NCBI RefSeq assembly: GCF_002252565.1
Contig: NZ_NPML01000011.1
Coordinates: forward strand, 124,001 to 188,000
DNA: 64,000 nucleotides
Reading direction: 5' to 3'
Origin: Petroclostridium xylanilyticum
GTDB lineage: Bacteria > Bacillota > Clostridia > SK-Y3
In this document: positions 27,098 to 35,337 of the stretch, piece after piece
How positions within the stretch are numbered: the first letter of the stretch is position 1
Layout of the letters: every line of letters begins with the position of its first letter
Notes under the pieces: model-generated
The model's database searches: none
The model's input: the letters and a program-made list of their open reading frames with translations, nothing else
What the model was told of the DNA's origin: nothing
Position numbers and translations under genes: made by a program

Positions 27098-28384
27098 CTA
27101 CTCCTCACTCCCCACTATGTATTCTTTTACCCTCCCAAACATTACTTCATCCACCAGTACATTCATTACAGTGCCCTCCTGTGTATATTCTTCCCTAAGA
27201 ACATCACATTTTTCATGAATCTGGGACACTATGCTTCCCACTGAATAAGGAACACATATTTTAACCTTTATCTTTTTTCCCGGAACAATATCGTCCATCA
27301 ACTCCAGTAAATCATTTATGCCTTTTCCGGTTCGGGCAGATACTTCCACGCTGCCTTTAACCATCTGCCGATCCTGAGGCAAATGAATATCATCCTGCTT
27401 TAAATCTATTTTATTGTATACCATTATAATAGGCTTGCTCGCAGCACCTAATTCTTTTAATATATTGTTAACCACCAGTATATGCTGTTCTGCCACATCA
27501 CTGCTGGAATCTACTACGTGTAGCAATACATCTGCCAATACTGCTTCTTCTAAAGTTGATTTAAAAGCCTCTATCAGACGGTGAGGAAGTTTTCTTATGA
27601 AACCTACAGTATCCACCAATAAAACTTTACGGTTATCTGAAAGTTCTATGCTCCTGACAGTAGGATCCAGTGTAGCAAACAGCTTGTCCTCTGCCAATAC
27701 ATCAGAATGGGCAAGGGCATTTAATAAAGATGATTTTCCTGCATTCGTATATCCAACTAAAGCAACAACAGGTATTCCTTCTTTCTTTCGCCTGCTTCTC
27801 AAAAGTTCCCTGTGTTTTTTAATGTCTTTTAATTCATCTTCAAGGTAGCTGATTCGTCTTTTAATATGTCTCCGGTCAGTTTCCAGCTTGGTTTCACCAG
27901 GACCACGGGTGCCTATTCCCCCTCCAAGTCTTGAAAGAGCAGATCCAACCCCAACTAATCTTGGCAGCATATATTTTAGTTGTGCCAGTTCTACCTGAAT
28001 TTTTCCTTCTTTCGTAAGAGCCCGGGCTGCAAAGATATCCAGGATAAGTGTACTTCGGTCAATAACCTTGATACCTGTAATGTCTTCGAGATTGCGTACC
28101 TGTGACCCGGTCAGCTCATCGTCAAAAATAATGAGGTTAGCTCCCAAACTTTCGCAAACGGCTTTAATCTCCTTTACCTTGCCTTCACCAACATAGGTTG
28201 ATGTTTCTATAAATGTCCTGTTCTGTAAAATGGCAGTCAATACCTCCGCCCCAGCCGTATCAGCCAGACGTGCAAGTTCTGCCAACGACTCTTCGGTGGT
28301 ATCTTCCAAACTATTCCGATTTCCTGTATGTACTCCTACTAAAACCGCCCGCTCTTTTTTTTCTTGAGTTTCTATATATTCCAT
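27098..28384 (-). CDS. hflX: Ribosome-associated GTPase HflX
   Basis: HflX splits stalled or hibernating ribosomes and is linked to heat and antibiotic stress. The 428-residue protein has an N-terminal domain with GEGKVKEIKAVCESL and IIFDDELTGSQVRNLED. The glycine-rich GIGTRGPGETKLETDRR linker follows, then the G domain with G1 ALVGYTNAGKSSLLNAL, G3 LVDTVGFIRKLPH and G4 MVYNKIDL. GGAGGTACT precedes ATG 28384. The last residues (VGSEE) and the stop codon are read from a family D repeat. Confidence 0.97.
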   Translation of the reverse strand: MEYIETQEKKERAVLVGVHTGNRNSLEDTTEESLAELARLADTAGAEVLTAILQNRTFIETSTYVGEGKVKEIKAVCESLGANLIIFDDELTGSQVRNLEDITGIKVIDRSTLILDIFAARALTKEGKIQVELAQLKYMLPRLVGVGSALSRLGGGIGTRGPGETKLETDRRHIKRRISYLEDELKDIKKHRELLRSRRKKEGIPVVALVGYTNAGKSSLLNALAHSDVLAEDKLFATLDPTVRSIELSDNRKVLLVDTVGFIRKLPHRLIEAFKSTLEEAVLADVLLHVVDSSSDVAEQHILVVNNILKELGAASKPIIMVYNKIDLKQDDIHLPQDRQMVKGSVEVSARTGKGINDLLELMDDIVPGKKIKVKICVPYSVGSIVSQIHEKCDVLREEYTQEGTVMNVLVDEVMFGRVKEYIVGSEE

Positions 28385-28416
28385 AGTACCTCCATTAATC
28401 TTGCATCTTCATTCTA

Positions 28417-29655
28417 TTATATTTTAATATACTTTTGCAACAACTTATTCATTTCCATCCACTGCTTCAATATTTTACTCAAGTTCATGTCTATCGTCCA
28501 GAAAGCTACATCTTCTTTTGCATAAAGCTCACAGCTGCCTATGGGAGATTCGCCTAATCTCAAGACTACTTTGCCAATCTTTTGTCCTCTTTTAATGGGA
28601 GCAGTTAACTGCTCAGGGACGATAAATTCCCTTTCAATATTAGCTAATTCTGTATCATTCAGATGCATGCTGATTTCACCTTTATTTATTGCATAAACCT
28701 TTTCTTTCTTTCCCTTTACTACCGGGATGCTTATCATTTCCTGTCCATCGGGCAGGACAGTAATTAATGGAAAATTGGAAAAAACATAATTTAATATTTT
28801 ACGGCTATCATTGGAACGGCTATATTTTGAATTTGCCCCAAGCACCACACTTATCACCTGCCATCCATCCCTTGTGGCAGAAGTAACCAGACATCTCCCT
28901 GCAGGCCCGGTATACCCGGTTTTCACCCCATCTGCCCCCTCATAGGAATGTAGCATTTCATTGGTATTTGTATATTCTTTCCCATTTTCCATTCCTTCAC
29001 GGGGTACTACTTTTGATTTCGTTTTTACAACTTCTGCAAAAATAGGATTGGTAAGGCAGTACCGCGCGATTATTGCCAGGTCGTACGCTGTAGAATAATT
29101 ATTTCTATCCAGACCATGAGGTGAGCCGTACTTTGTATTTTTTGCACCAATTTCAAGAGCCTTTTCATCCATCATTGCTACAAAGTTTTCAACATTTCCG
29201 GCTATATGTTCTGCTATTGCGATTGCTGCATCATTTCCGGATGGTAACATAAGGGCATATAATAAATATTCCAGCTTTATTTTCTCACCTACCTTCAAGT
29301 GGGCTTGAGAGCCGCCTACATATGCCGCCCTTTTACTTACCGTTACAATATCATTTAAATCTCCTTTTTCAATGGCTAATATTGCAGTCATCATCTTGGT
29401 AGTACTGGCCATTTGACGCCTGCTATAAGCATTTTTGCTATACAGTATTCTCCCATTAATTGTATCGATTGCCACTGCTGCTGGAGAAGATATTTTAGGA
29501 AGCTCGCTTTCACTCTGTTCTAAAACAGGTATTTCCTCAAAATCAAATTCCACGTCTTCGTCTTCTTGCGCTCTTATGATGTTTTGAAAAGAAAAAATGA
29601 ATGCAATTATGATTATTATTGCTATGAAACGTTTATACCACAAAATCCACCACAC
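28417..29655 (-). CDS. D-alanyl-D-alanine carboxypeptidase (S11, DacF-like), second copy
   Basis: This second S11 carboxypeptidase has 412 residues: a signal helix (about 8-29), an acidic spacer (EDEDVEFDFEEIPVLE), SxxK in RQMASTTKMMTA, SxN in LPSGNDAAIA and KTG in GVKTGYTGPAGR. Unlike the copy at 16267 it has Gly in the SGN motif and ends in an amphipathic helix (LSKILKQWMEMNKLLQKYIKI), not a membrane anchor. That is the PBP5/DacF membrane-surface type. The start is GTG 29655 or a nearby TTG; the ribosome binding site AAGGGTG does not decide it. Confidence 0.92.
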   Translation of the reverse strand: MWWILWYKRFIAIIIIIAFIFSFQNIIRAQEDEDVEFDFEEIPVLEQSESELPKISSPAAVAIDTINGRILYSKNAYSRRQMASTTKMMTAILAIEKGDLNDIVTVSKRAAYVGGSQAHLKVGEKIKLEYLLYALMLPSGNDAAIAIAEHIAGNVENFVAMMDEKALEIGAKNTKYGSPHGLDRNNYSTAYDLAIIARYCLTNPIFAEVVKTKSKVVPREGMENGKEYTNTNEMLHSYEGADGVKTGYTGPAGRCLVTSATRDGWQVISVVLGANSKYSRSNDSRKILNYVFSNFPLITVLPDGQEMISIPVVKGKKEKVYAINKGEISMHLNDTELANIEREFIVPEQLTAPIKRGQKIGKVVLRLGESPIGSCELYAKEDVAFWTIDMNLSKILKQWMEMNKLLQKYIKI

Positions 29656-29806
29656 CCTTACTTAACTTTACTTAAAACCTCAGGCAGGTTCAAAGTTATA
29701 ATAAACCTACACCTTTATACATTTGTTATTCCTTTTATTAAGTTATTAGTTTTAAATTGATAATATAACTTAAAAAGTGTGGTGGTATTAAAAAAGCAAC
29801 AAATAC

Positions 29807-30388
29807 TTAACCTTTTAATCTTTCAATACAAACCGCAATGGGAGGATAGTTAATCTGATTTATAAAATGGTACATTAGCACACTGTACTTCCTGCAATCT
29901 AGTTCTCTTAGAAATCCCAAAACTGCATCTTTTTCCTCAAATCCGCTATCTCCTCCATAGTATATCACCAGCATTACAATTCCGTGAGGTACTATAAGCT
30001 CCAGACTTTTCTGAATTGCCATTATTGTCGTCTCAGGTCTGGTATGTATTTTATGGTCACCGCCAGGAAGATAACCGAGATTAAACATAACAGCCTTTAT
30101 TCCTGCTTCCACATACCAGTCAATGTTTTCATGTCCATCTTTTATAAGTGTCACACGGTCCAGAACATTCTCATTTATTAGTTTTTCTCTTGTATTCTCA
30201 AGAGCTTTATCTTGTATGTCAAAGCAATAGACATGCCCACTATCTCCCACTAATTTGGCTAGAAACACGGTATCATTTCCATTCCCTGCAGTTGCATCTA
30301 CCACAATATCTCCGGCACAGACTACCTTCTCAACAACTTCATGGGAGATGCCTAGGGAATTCTTAAGGACTCTCATTCTATTTTTCAT
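29807..30388 (-). CDS. mnmM: SAM-dependent methyltransferase MnmM/YtqB family (tRNA wobble uridine)
   Basis: This 193-residue class I methyltransferase has the SAM loop VVDATAGNGNDTVFLAKL, followed by VYCFDIQDKAL and VMFNLGYLPGGDHKIHTRPETT. This signature is that of YtqB. Bacillus YtqB has been described as MnmM, which adds the last methyl group of mnm5(s2)U34 in tRNA. The N-terminus is near ATG 30388 or 30376; AGGAG is better spaced for the second. It is the last intact minus-strand gene before a repeat-rich gap. Confidence 0.88.
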   Translation of the reverse strand: MKNRMRVLKNSLGISHEVVEKVVCAGDIVVDATAGNGNDTVFLAKLVGDSGHVYCFDIQDKALENTREKLINENVLDRVTLIKDGHENIDWYVEAGIKAVMFNLGYLPGGDHKIHTRPETTIMAIQKSLELIVPHGIVMLVIYYGGDSGFEEKDAVLGFLRELDCRKYSVLMYHFINQINYPPIAVCIERLKG

Positions 30389-30484
30389 CTCCTATAAATT
30401 TTATTCATCTATATGAAATGCACTAAAAACTTTACTATATATTACCTTATTTAGCCAGCCAAATCAATATGCAGCTTTATAATA

Positions 30485-30585
30485 TCAACCTTGTAACATA
30501 CTTTCAAGTTTTTTTGCATCATCTATAGGTGCCTGGCAAGCAAAGTTTTGACATACATAGGCAGTGGCTTTGTTATCTATGGACC
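30485..30585 (-). pseudogene. yyaL: C-terminal relic of a YyaL-type thioredoxin-domain protein (DUF255)
   Basis: The minus strand reads SIDNKATAYVCQNFACQAP followed by IDDAKKLESMLQG and a TGA stop. KATAYVCxNFxCQAP is the conserved C-terminal end of the YyaL/spermatogenesis-associated protein 20 family, usually about 680 residues. Only about 33 codons remain and an in-frame TAG lies just upstream. The break sits beside the end of a family A repeat at 30594, so insertion or recombination there probably removed the rest. Confidence 0.75.
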
Positions 30586-30593
30586 GCTACCTT

Positions 30594-30717
30594 CTATATA
30601 TTTACTGATAATGATTTTACATGGCAGATAAAGTAAATAAGTTCACAGTTCACGGTTCACAGTAAAAGCTATTAAATCGTTTACTACTGTGAACTGAGAA
30701 CTGTTAACTGTGAACTA
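30594..30717 (-). repeat. Palindromic intergenic repeat, family A, copy 3 (inverted)
   Basis: This is the reverse complement of copies 1 and 2: CTATATATTTACTGATAATG at the left, then CTATTAAATCGTTTACTACTG and GTTAACTGTGAACTA at the right. It directly abuts the yyaL relic and is followed within 14 bases by a family B repeat. Confidence 0.8.
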
Positions 30718-30730
30718 AGACACAGACAAA

Positions 30731-30799
30731 GGGACAGGTGCGTTATCTGCTAAGCTTTTTCTACAACATATAGACATAACAGACGATGTACCTGTCCCC
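30731..30799. repeat. Intergenic repeat, family B (GGGACAGG...CCTGTCCC), copy 1
   Basis: The terminal inverted repeat GGGACAGGTGCGTTATCTG / AGACGATGTACCTGTCCC encloses CTAAGCTTTTTCTACAA. Other copies are at 41293-41361, 45928-46000 and a right half at 43609-43643. Palindromes of this type often depend on REP-associated Y1 transposases; none is in the window. Confidence 0.8.
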
Positions 30800-30875
30800 C
30801 CGTCCTGTGTTTGCTAAAAAATGCGTCTGCTATTACATTTTTTCAATAAACTTTGGACAAAATAGCATTGGTGAA

Positions 30876-31000
30876 AGACCAGCTAATTAAAGTCAAGAGT
30901 TTTTAAGAAAAATTTTGAGAAATTTTTTTAGACTCCTGACGTTAATCAAAGGCATGACAACAAGACCACCTAAGTGAAGTAGACATAAAATAGCTGGTCT
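30876..31000. repeat. Nested inverted repeats beside the IS110 element
   Basis: AGACCAGCTA (30876-30885) and TAGCTGGTCT (30991-31000) are perfect inverted repeats. Inside them TTAAAGTCAAGAGT and ACTCCTGACGTTAA pair at 12 of 14 positions around a core AAATTT-tgag-AAATTT. The block could be a structured RNA, a MITE or the outer right end of the adjacent IS. No reading frame of note is present. Confidence 0.5.
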
Positions 31001-31048
31001 GAAATAATAAGTTGCTCTTTGAAAACTGAACATCAAGTACAAGTACTA

Positions 31049-32338
31049 TTAAGCTGCTGTATGCTTTGCTGCAAGATTCTTCGCATGCTCTTGGGGGCTA
31101 CGTAGCTGATAAGGCTTTCTATCCCTCAGAACAGCAAAAATATAATTAACAAGCTTACGCATAACAGCTCCCAAAGCTACTTTTTTAGGTTTGCTCCGGC
31201 ACTTCTGTTGATAAAACTCCAGTAACACAGGGTTGCAAGCTGTCTTATCCCTCTTGGTACGGATATTGGCAAGAGCAATTGTAAAAAGCACCCTGCGAAG
31301 CAGCCTTGAACCCCTCTTAGACATCTTGTTACGTGTACCGGTAAACTCTCCGGACTGCATGACAGAGGGGTCAATGCCGAAATAAGCAACCAGCTTGCCC
31401 GGCTTTTTAAAGGCCGAAAAGTCGCCAATCTCCGCAAGAATGGTGGCAGCAGACAGAAGGCCTATGCCGGGAATGCTCTGCAAGAGTTCAAGCGTCAATG
31501 CAAGTACAGGCATGTCCTTTGCCAGGTCCTCATCAATCAGCTTATGGATGGCTTTAAGGACTTTCTCCAGGTTTTCCTCCAGGGTTCTGATCATGGAGAT
31601 GTACACACCGAGCATGGCAATATTTGAGGAATTGTGAATGCTCAAAGGTTCAAAATCTCTGGCCTTGGAGACCAAAAGCTCATACTTTTCAGTTGCCCAT
31701 TTAAGGCTTTTGTGGGACTTTTCCTGAATCATTGAAATCAGCTTGTTCCTGTCAGCCTTAAGAATATGGGCAGGCGTAGGATACTCCTCCAGGACTGCAA
31801 GAGCAGCCTTTGAAAAGATGTTGGGGAATACATCCTTAAAGTTTAGCATGAGTTGGTCAACAATACCCGTAAACCTGTTTTTGTAGGCAGTAAGCTCGTC
31901 AGAGAGCTTGTAGTACTGGCGGCAAAGGCTCCTTAAGCATTCAATATCCTCATCGAGGATATTAGTAGTTTTAAGCTCCTGAAATCTGTAGAGCAATGCA
32001 ATTTTCCGGGCATCCACTTTATCATTTTTCACTTTTCTAATTCCAATATTTTTGATAGAATCAGTCTGGATGGGGTTTGTTACTGAAACCTCAAATCCAG
32101 CTTTACAAAGTGAATGGAAAAGGATTTTGTGATAGTGCCCGGTGGATTCCATGACGACGAAAGGCCTTGAATCAAAGTCCTTTTCCGTTTTTTTCAGCAA
32201 TTCAACGGCTCTTTCAACGTCGGTACTGGAATCATGGCGAATCTTCATGCGGGCAATTACTTCATTGGATGGAGAAAGAATCGCCATCTCACTGAAGAAC
32301 TTGCCCACATCAATGCCTGCAATGGGTCTGAAATTCAT
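31049..32338 (-). CDS. IS110-family DEDD transposase/recombinase
   Basis: This 430-residue recombinase has an N-terminal RuvC-like DEDD domain: IAGIDVGKFFSEMAIL, the glutamate in VVMESTGHYHKIL and the aspartates in VKNDKVDARKIALL. A C-terminal Transposase_20 domain carries LLQSIPGIGLLSAATILAEIGD and YFGIDPSVMQSGE, with the catalytic serine. The ATG at 32338 has AAAGGAGG 8 bases upstream. The frame runs open for 25 codons further upstream, in sequence better read as non-coding. No disruption is visible. The protein should work with a bridge RNA encoded beside it. Confidence 0.94.
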   Translation of the reverse strand: MNFRPIAGIDVGKFFSEMAILSPSNEVIARMKIRHDSSTDVERAVELLKKTEKDFDSRPFVVMESTGHYHKILFHSLCKAGFEVSVTNPIQTDSIKNIGIRKVKNDKVDARKIALLYRFQELKTTNILDEDIECLRSLCRQYYKLSDELTAYKNRFTGIVDQLMLNFKDVFPNIFSKAALAVLEEYPTPAHILKADRNKLISMIQEKSHKSLKWATEKYELLVSKARDFEPLSIHNSSNIAMLGVYISMIRTLEENLEKVLKAIHKLIDEDLAKDMPVLALTLELLQSIPGIGLLSAATILAEIGDFSAFKKPGKLVAYFGIDPSVMQSGEFTGTRNKMSKRGSRLLRRVLFTIALANIRTKRDKTACNPVLLEFYQQKCRSKPKKVALGAVMRKLVNYIFAVLRDRKPYQLRSPQEHAKNLAAKHTAA

Positions 32339-32399
32339 TAAAAATGCCTCCTTTACAAGATTGATGGACTTAAAAGCCTCCATTCCTTCCCATGTAAGC

Positions 32400-32567
32400 A
32401 AACAACCTTGCATGTGACACGAGGAACCAGCTTATTAGCTGGCCTCAACCAGCCAAATCATGTAGACTTACCGGAATGGATAAATACTCTTTCACACGGG
32501 TAATCGGCCCGCTAAGGTCCGTCCCAGGAGGTGATACACACACCTTCCAAGTCCGGAAGATATTATA
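32400..32567 (-). ncRNA. Candidate IS110 bridge RNA with its promoter
   Basis: Upstream of the transposase lies a minus-strand promoter, TTGGCC (32591-32586), 18 bases, TATAAT (32567-32562). The transcript would begin with the hairpin CTTCC-ggactt-GGAAG and later form GAGG-CCAGCTaataAGCTGG-ttCCTC. No frame explains this segment. IS110-group elements are known to encode a bridge RNA of about 180 nt here that pairs with target and donor DNA. The assignment rests on position, promoter and structure only. Confidence 0.5.
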
Positions 32568-32754
32568 CATGATTTTCAAGGTTCAGGCCAACAGGTGCTG
32601 GCATAATGGCTAAGATGTGAAGCCGTATGATGTGCTTGATGTTTAGAAAAGTATGAAGTTTGAAGTGTTATGTTAACAATGATTTTTAATGGGTCGAACA
32701 GTGGCTTCGGTCACTGATTTAATACAATATTAATTGTACAAGCGAGGTGATAAT

Positions 32755-32964
32755 ATGACAGTACAAAGTGACTTGCAAAAAGCAATAGCATCCTGCGAGG
32801 CTGCCAAAGGAAGTTATGCAATGATGGCTCAATCAACTGAGGACCCGCAGGCAAAGCAGATGTTTAATAGTATGAAAGCTGATATTGATAGGCATATTCA
32901 ATATTTAAACGGCAGGTTAAGTTACTTAAACCAGAATAATGATTTAAATAAAAAGAAGCAGTAG
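32755..32964 (+). CDS. DUF1657 domain small protein
   Basis: This 69-residue protein begins MTVQSDLQKAIASCEAAKGSYAMMAQ and continues DPQAKQMFNSMKADIDRHIQYLNGRL, the DUF1657 pattern. In Bacilli and Clostridia such proteins often sit near spoVA genes, but none is here and no function is proven. It is predicted to be two helices, like half of a ferritin-type bundle. ATG 32755 has GAGGTGA upstream; an ATG 21 bases earlier lacks a site. A short hairpin follows. Confidence 0.85.
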   Translation: MTVQSDLQKAIASCEAAKGSYAMMAQSTEDPQAKQMFNSMKADIDRHIQYLNGRLSYLNQNNDLNKKKQ

Positions 32965-32973
32965 AAGTGATCA

Positions 32974-33003
32974 AGGGCGGCTAATATATGCCGCTCTTTA
33001 ATT
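32974..33003 (+). terminator. Terminator between DUF1657 and DUF192 genes
   Basis: AGGGCGGC-taatatat-GCCGCTCT followed by TTAATTAAT lies 10 bases after the DUF1657 stop. It overlaps the end of the convergent DUF192 gene. The T-run is short. Confidence 0.6.
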
Positions 33004-33339
33004 AATAAATAATTGGTCTCCTTCTTTCGTATTTGTCCGGCTGATGGTACCCGCAGGCAGTTCCAGCACCCTGACGGCTGTTTTTACCATTGGGCTAACC
33101 CGGTTGGGTTGAAGATTTTGAATTGTATGTACGATTGTGTTATCTCTCGAAATAAAGACAACATCCAGCGGAAATCTCATCCCAAAGGTATGTACCATAT
33201 TACAGGGCATCAATATCAGACCCTCGCCTTCATCCAGTTCTTTTCTAAACATTAATCCTTTTAATCTGGACATAAACGTTTTTGCCAGTTTTGCTCTATC
33301 AGCCAAAATAAGATTATTATTAAAATTTTTAATTAGCAT
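32998..33339 (-). CDS. DUF192 family protein
   Basis: This 113-residue protein has LAKTFMSRLKGLMFRKELDEGEGLILMPCN, split here as LKGLM and EGLILMPCN, then MVHTFGMRFPLDVVFI and VLELPAGTI, the DUF192 hallmarks (compact beta fold, unknown role). GGTGAATC lies before ATG 33339. It follows tadC by 70 bases in the same direction and could be the last gene of the Tad transcript, though such proteins are common outside pilus loci. Confidence 0.9.
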   Translation of the reverse strand: MLIKNFNNNLILADRAKLAKTFMSRLKGLMFRKELDEGEGLILMPCNMVHTFGMRFPLDVVFISRDNTIVHTIQNLQPNRVSPMVKTAVRVLELPAGTISRTNTKEGDQLFIN

Positions 33340-33409
33340 CAGGATTCACCCTCTATTTTTGTATCTTTTAAAAATCTTAACTCTTCTGTTATTAAATAAA
33401 AATACACTC

Positions 33410-34333
33410 TTATTTTTTAAAAGTATCAATCAACCTTATAACTACAGGTCCTAAAAGTACAGTAAAAATTGTAGGAAAGATAAAAAATACCATTGGTAAA
33501 AGCATCTTTATTGGGGCTTTCATCGCTTTTTCCTGTGCCCTTTGACGCCTCCGCAATCTCATCTGGTCTGATTGGATTCTTAATACATTGCCTATGCTAA
33601 CCCCTAATTGATCCGCCTGGATTACTGATGCTATAAAAGTAGTAACATCTATCACAGCTACTCTCGCACTCATGTTTCTAAGTGCATCCCTTCTTGGCTT
33701 TCCCATTTTTATTTCCTGGAGAACCTTGTCAAATTCCTTGGCCAATACTCCCGGCATCTTTTCCACAACTTTCCCTAACGCTGCATCAAAACCAAGCCCT
33801 GCTTCTACACTAACCGTTAACAAGTCAAGAATATCCGGAAGGGTCTTTATAATTTCTTTTTGCCTTTGTTGAATCTTGGATATTAGTATAAGGTTAGGCC
33901 CCAGAATTCCTATCAAAACTTCTATTCCGGTGATTAAAGCCATCCTTTGGAATTCCGCTTTAAAGGCAATTCCGATTAAAATTGAACCTAATGGTACTAA
34001 TACAGTTAGAAAAGCCTGCAAACTGAGCCACTCGTTTATTCCGAAATTATATGGAGTTCCTGCCGCAATAATTTTATTTTCATAATTGTTAATGATTTCT
34101 TTAGGGGTAACTCTTATCAGAAATGCTGCCAGCTGTTTTAGCATCGGTTGTACCACCCTTGTATGAAAAGGCTTTGCCAATTCTCCCTCTTCAGCATCTG
34201 AACTTTCGTTCATAGCTATTTTGTTGAGTCTTTGTGCTATAATCATTTTATTATTCCTGGAAAAGCTGTAAATTGCAAGTATAATTACAAATGTTGTAAC
34301 AAATGAAAAGAATAAAATTAATAACATTTGCAT
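33410..34333 (-). CDS. tadC: Tad pilus inner-membrane platform protein TadC
   Basis: This type II secretion F-domain protein is the second half of the pilus platform. Its 307 residues include an N-terminal membrane helix (about 1-21), two mid-protein helices (about 105-150) and a C-terminal one (about 275-300). The cytoplasmic T2SSF domain has DILDLLTVSVEAGLGFDAALGKV and EMKMGKPRRDALRNM-like EIKMGKPRRDALRNM followed by VTTFIASVIQADQLGVSI. It lies 12 bases after tadB. Confidence 0.93.
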   Translation of the reverse strand: MQMLLILFFSFVTTFVIILAIYSFSRNNKMIIAQRLNKIAMNESSDAEEGELAKPFHTRVVQPMLKQLAAFLIRVTPKEIINNYENKIIAAGTPYNFGINEWLSLQAFLTVLVPLGSILIGIAFKAEFQRMALITGIEVLIGILGPNLILISKIQQRQKEIIKTLPDILDLLTVSVEAGLGFDAALGKVVEKMPGVLAKEFDKVLQEIKMGKPRRDALRNMSARVAVIDVTTFIASVIQADQLGVSIGNVLRIQSDQMRLRRRQRAQEKAMKAPIKMLLPMVFFIFPTIFTVLLGPVVIRLIDTFKK

Positions 34334-34345
34334 TTCCTCACCCCC

Positions 34346-35311
34346 TCAGACTTCAATTTTTACTATTTGATTTATAAAATAGATCCCTAACAATTCCATA
34401 ATAATGGATATGCCTACCATCATAAGTCCTAATTTACTGGTAAAAAGTACCCCAATATGCTTCGGGTTAATAAGTGCTAAAACTACACCCATGGCCGGTG
34501 GAAGAATAGAAATGATAAGCCCGGACATCCGGCCCTGTGCAGTAAGGGTCTTTACTTCTCCTTTTATTCGGACCCTCTCCCGGATAGTTTCAGAAATATT
34601 ATCCAATATTTCTGCGAGATTTCCTCCTACCTGTCTCTGAATCAATATGGCAGTAATCATCAATTCCAGATCATCGCTTTCAACTCTCTTCACAAGATTT
34701 TCCAGAGCATATTCTGTTGAAAGTCCAAGATTAATCTCTTTTTTTACCTGTGCGAATTCTTCTGCTATGCTTCCTGACATTTCGGTTGAAGTTGCATCAA
34801 TTGCTTGAAAAAAACTATAGCCTGCCTTCAAGGAATTTGAAATTAATGAAATTGCATCTCCCAATTGGTCATTGAGCAGCTTAATTCTTTTCTTTTTTTT
34901 CGATTTTACAAATAATATAGGCAAGTACCACCCTATTGTGCCCAGAGTCAGCCCGGTTATAATACTTTTTGAAACTATGAAAAACACAATCATGAAGGTA
35001 ATTGCGCTGATAATGCATAGCGTAATAAACTCTTCACCTTTAAGAGGTATATGTGCTTTTATAAGCTGGGCCTGAATGTTCTTCTTATAACTGCTAAATA
35101 TTCCCAGGTTTCCAATTTCTTTTCCCGAAGATAATAAATTTTTTATAATCCTGTTAAAATTTCGCTTTTCCTGACCTTCTTGAGCTTGGTCCACATTTAC
35201 ATACTTTTCTACCCGATTGATTAACTTCTTTCTAAATATGAAGATATTCACTACACTGTAACCGGCTAATAGTACAGTAATAAACGCAAAAAAAACAATA
35301 AGGTATAGCAT
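34346..35311 (-). CDS. tadB: Tad pilus inner-membrane platform protein TadB
   Basis: This 321-residue type II secretion F-domain protein pairs with TadC to form the platform that TadA acts on. It has an N-terminal helix (about 3-25), paired helices at about 95-135 and two C-terminal helices. The domain motif is DAISLISNSLKAGYSFFQAID, with EEFAQVKKEINLGLSTEYALENL and ITAILIQRQVGGNLAEILDNIS. GAGGTGGAATA precedes ATG 35311. It lies 26 bases after tadA. Confidence 0.94.
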   Translation of the reverse strand: MLYLIVFFAFITVLLAGYSVVNIFIFRKKLINRVEKYVNVDQAQEGQEKRNFNRIIKNLLSSGKEIGNLGIFSSYKKNIQAQLIKAHIPLKGEEFITLCIISAITFMIVFFIVSKSIITGLTLGTIGWYLPILFVKSKKKKRIKLLNDQLGDAISLISNSLKAGYSFFQAIDATSTEMSGSIAEEFAQVKKEINLGLSTEYALENLVKRVESDDLELMITAILIQRQVGGNLAEILDNISETIRERVRIKGEVKTLTAQGRMSGLIISILPPAMGVVLALINPKHIGVLFTSKLGLMMVGISIIMELLGIYFINQIVKIEV

Positions 35312-35337
35312 TATTCCACCTCTATTATGGGGTAAGT

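Larger units (their letters stand above)
31020..32655 (-). mobile_element. IS110-family insertion sequence (boundaries approximate)
   Basis: The element contains one DEDD transposase gene (31049-32338), about 300 bases of non-coding DNA upstream of it and little downstream, the layout of the IS110 group. AACATCAAGTAC (31029-31040) and GTGCTTGATGTT (32631-32642) form a near-perfect inverted pair close to the presumed ends. IS110 elements leave no target duplication and have no true terminal inverted repeats, so exact ends cannot be set by eye. Confidence 0.65.

Noticed and set aside
31020-32655. Target-site duplication for the IS110 element
   Set aside because: No convincing duplication flanks the element, which fits the family; the AACATCAAGTAC pair is inverted, not direct.
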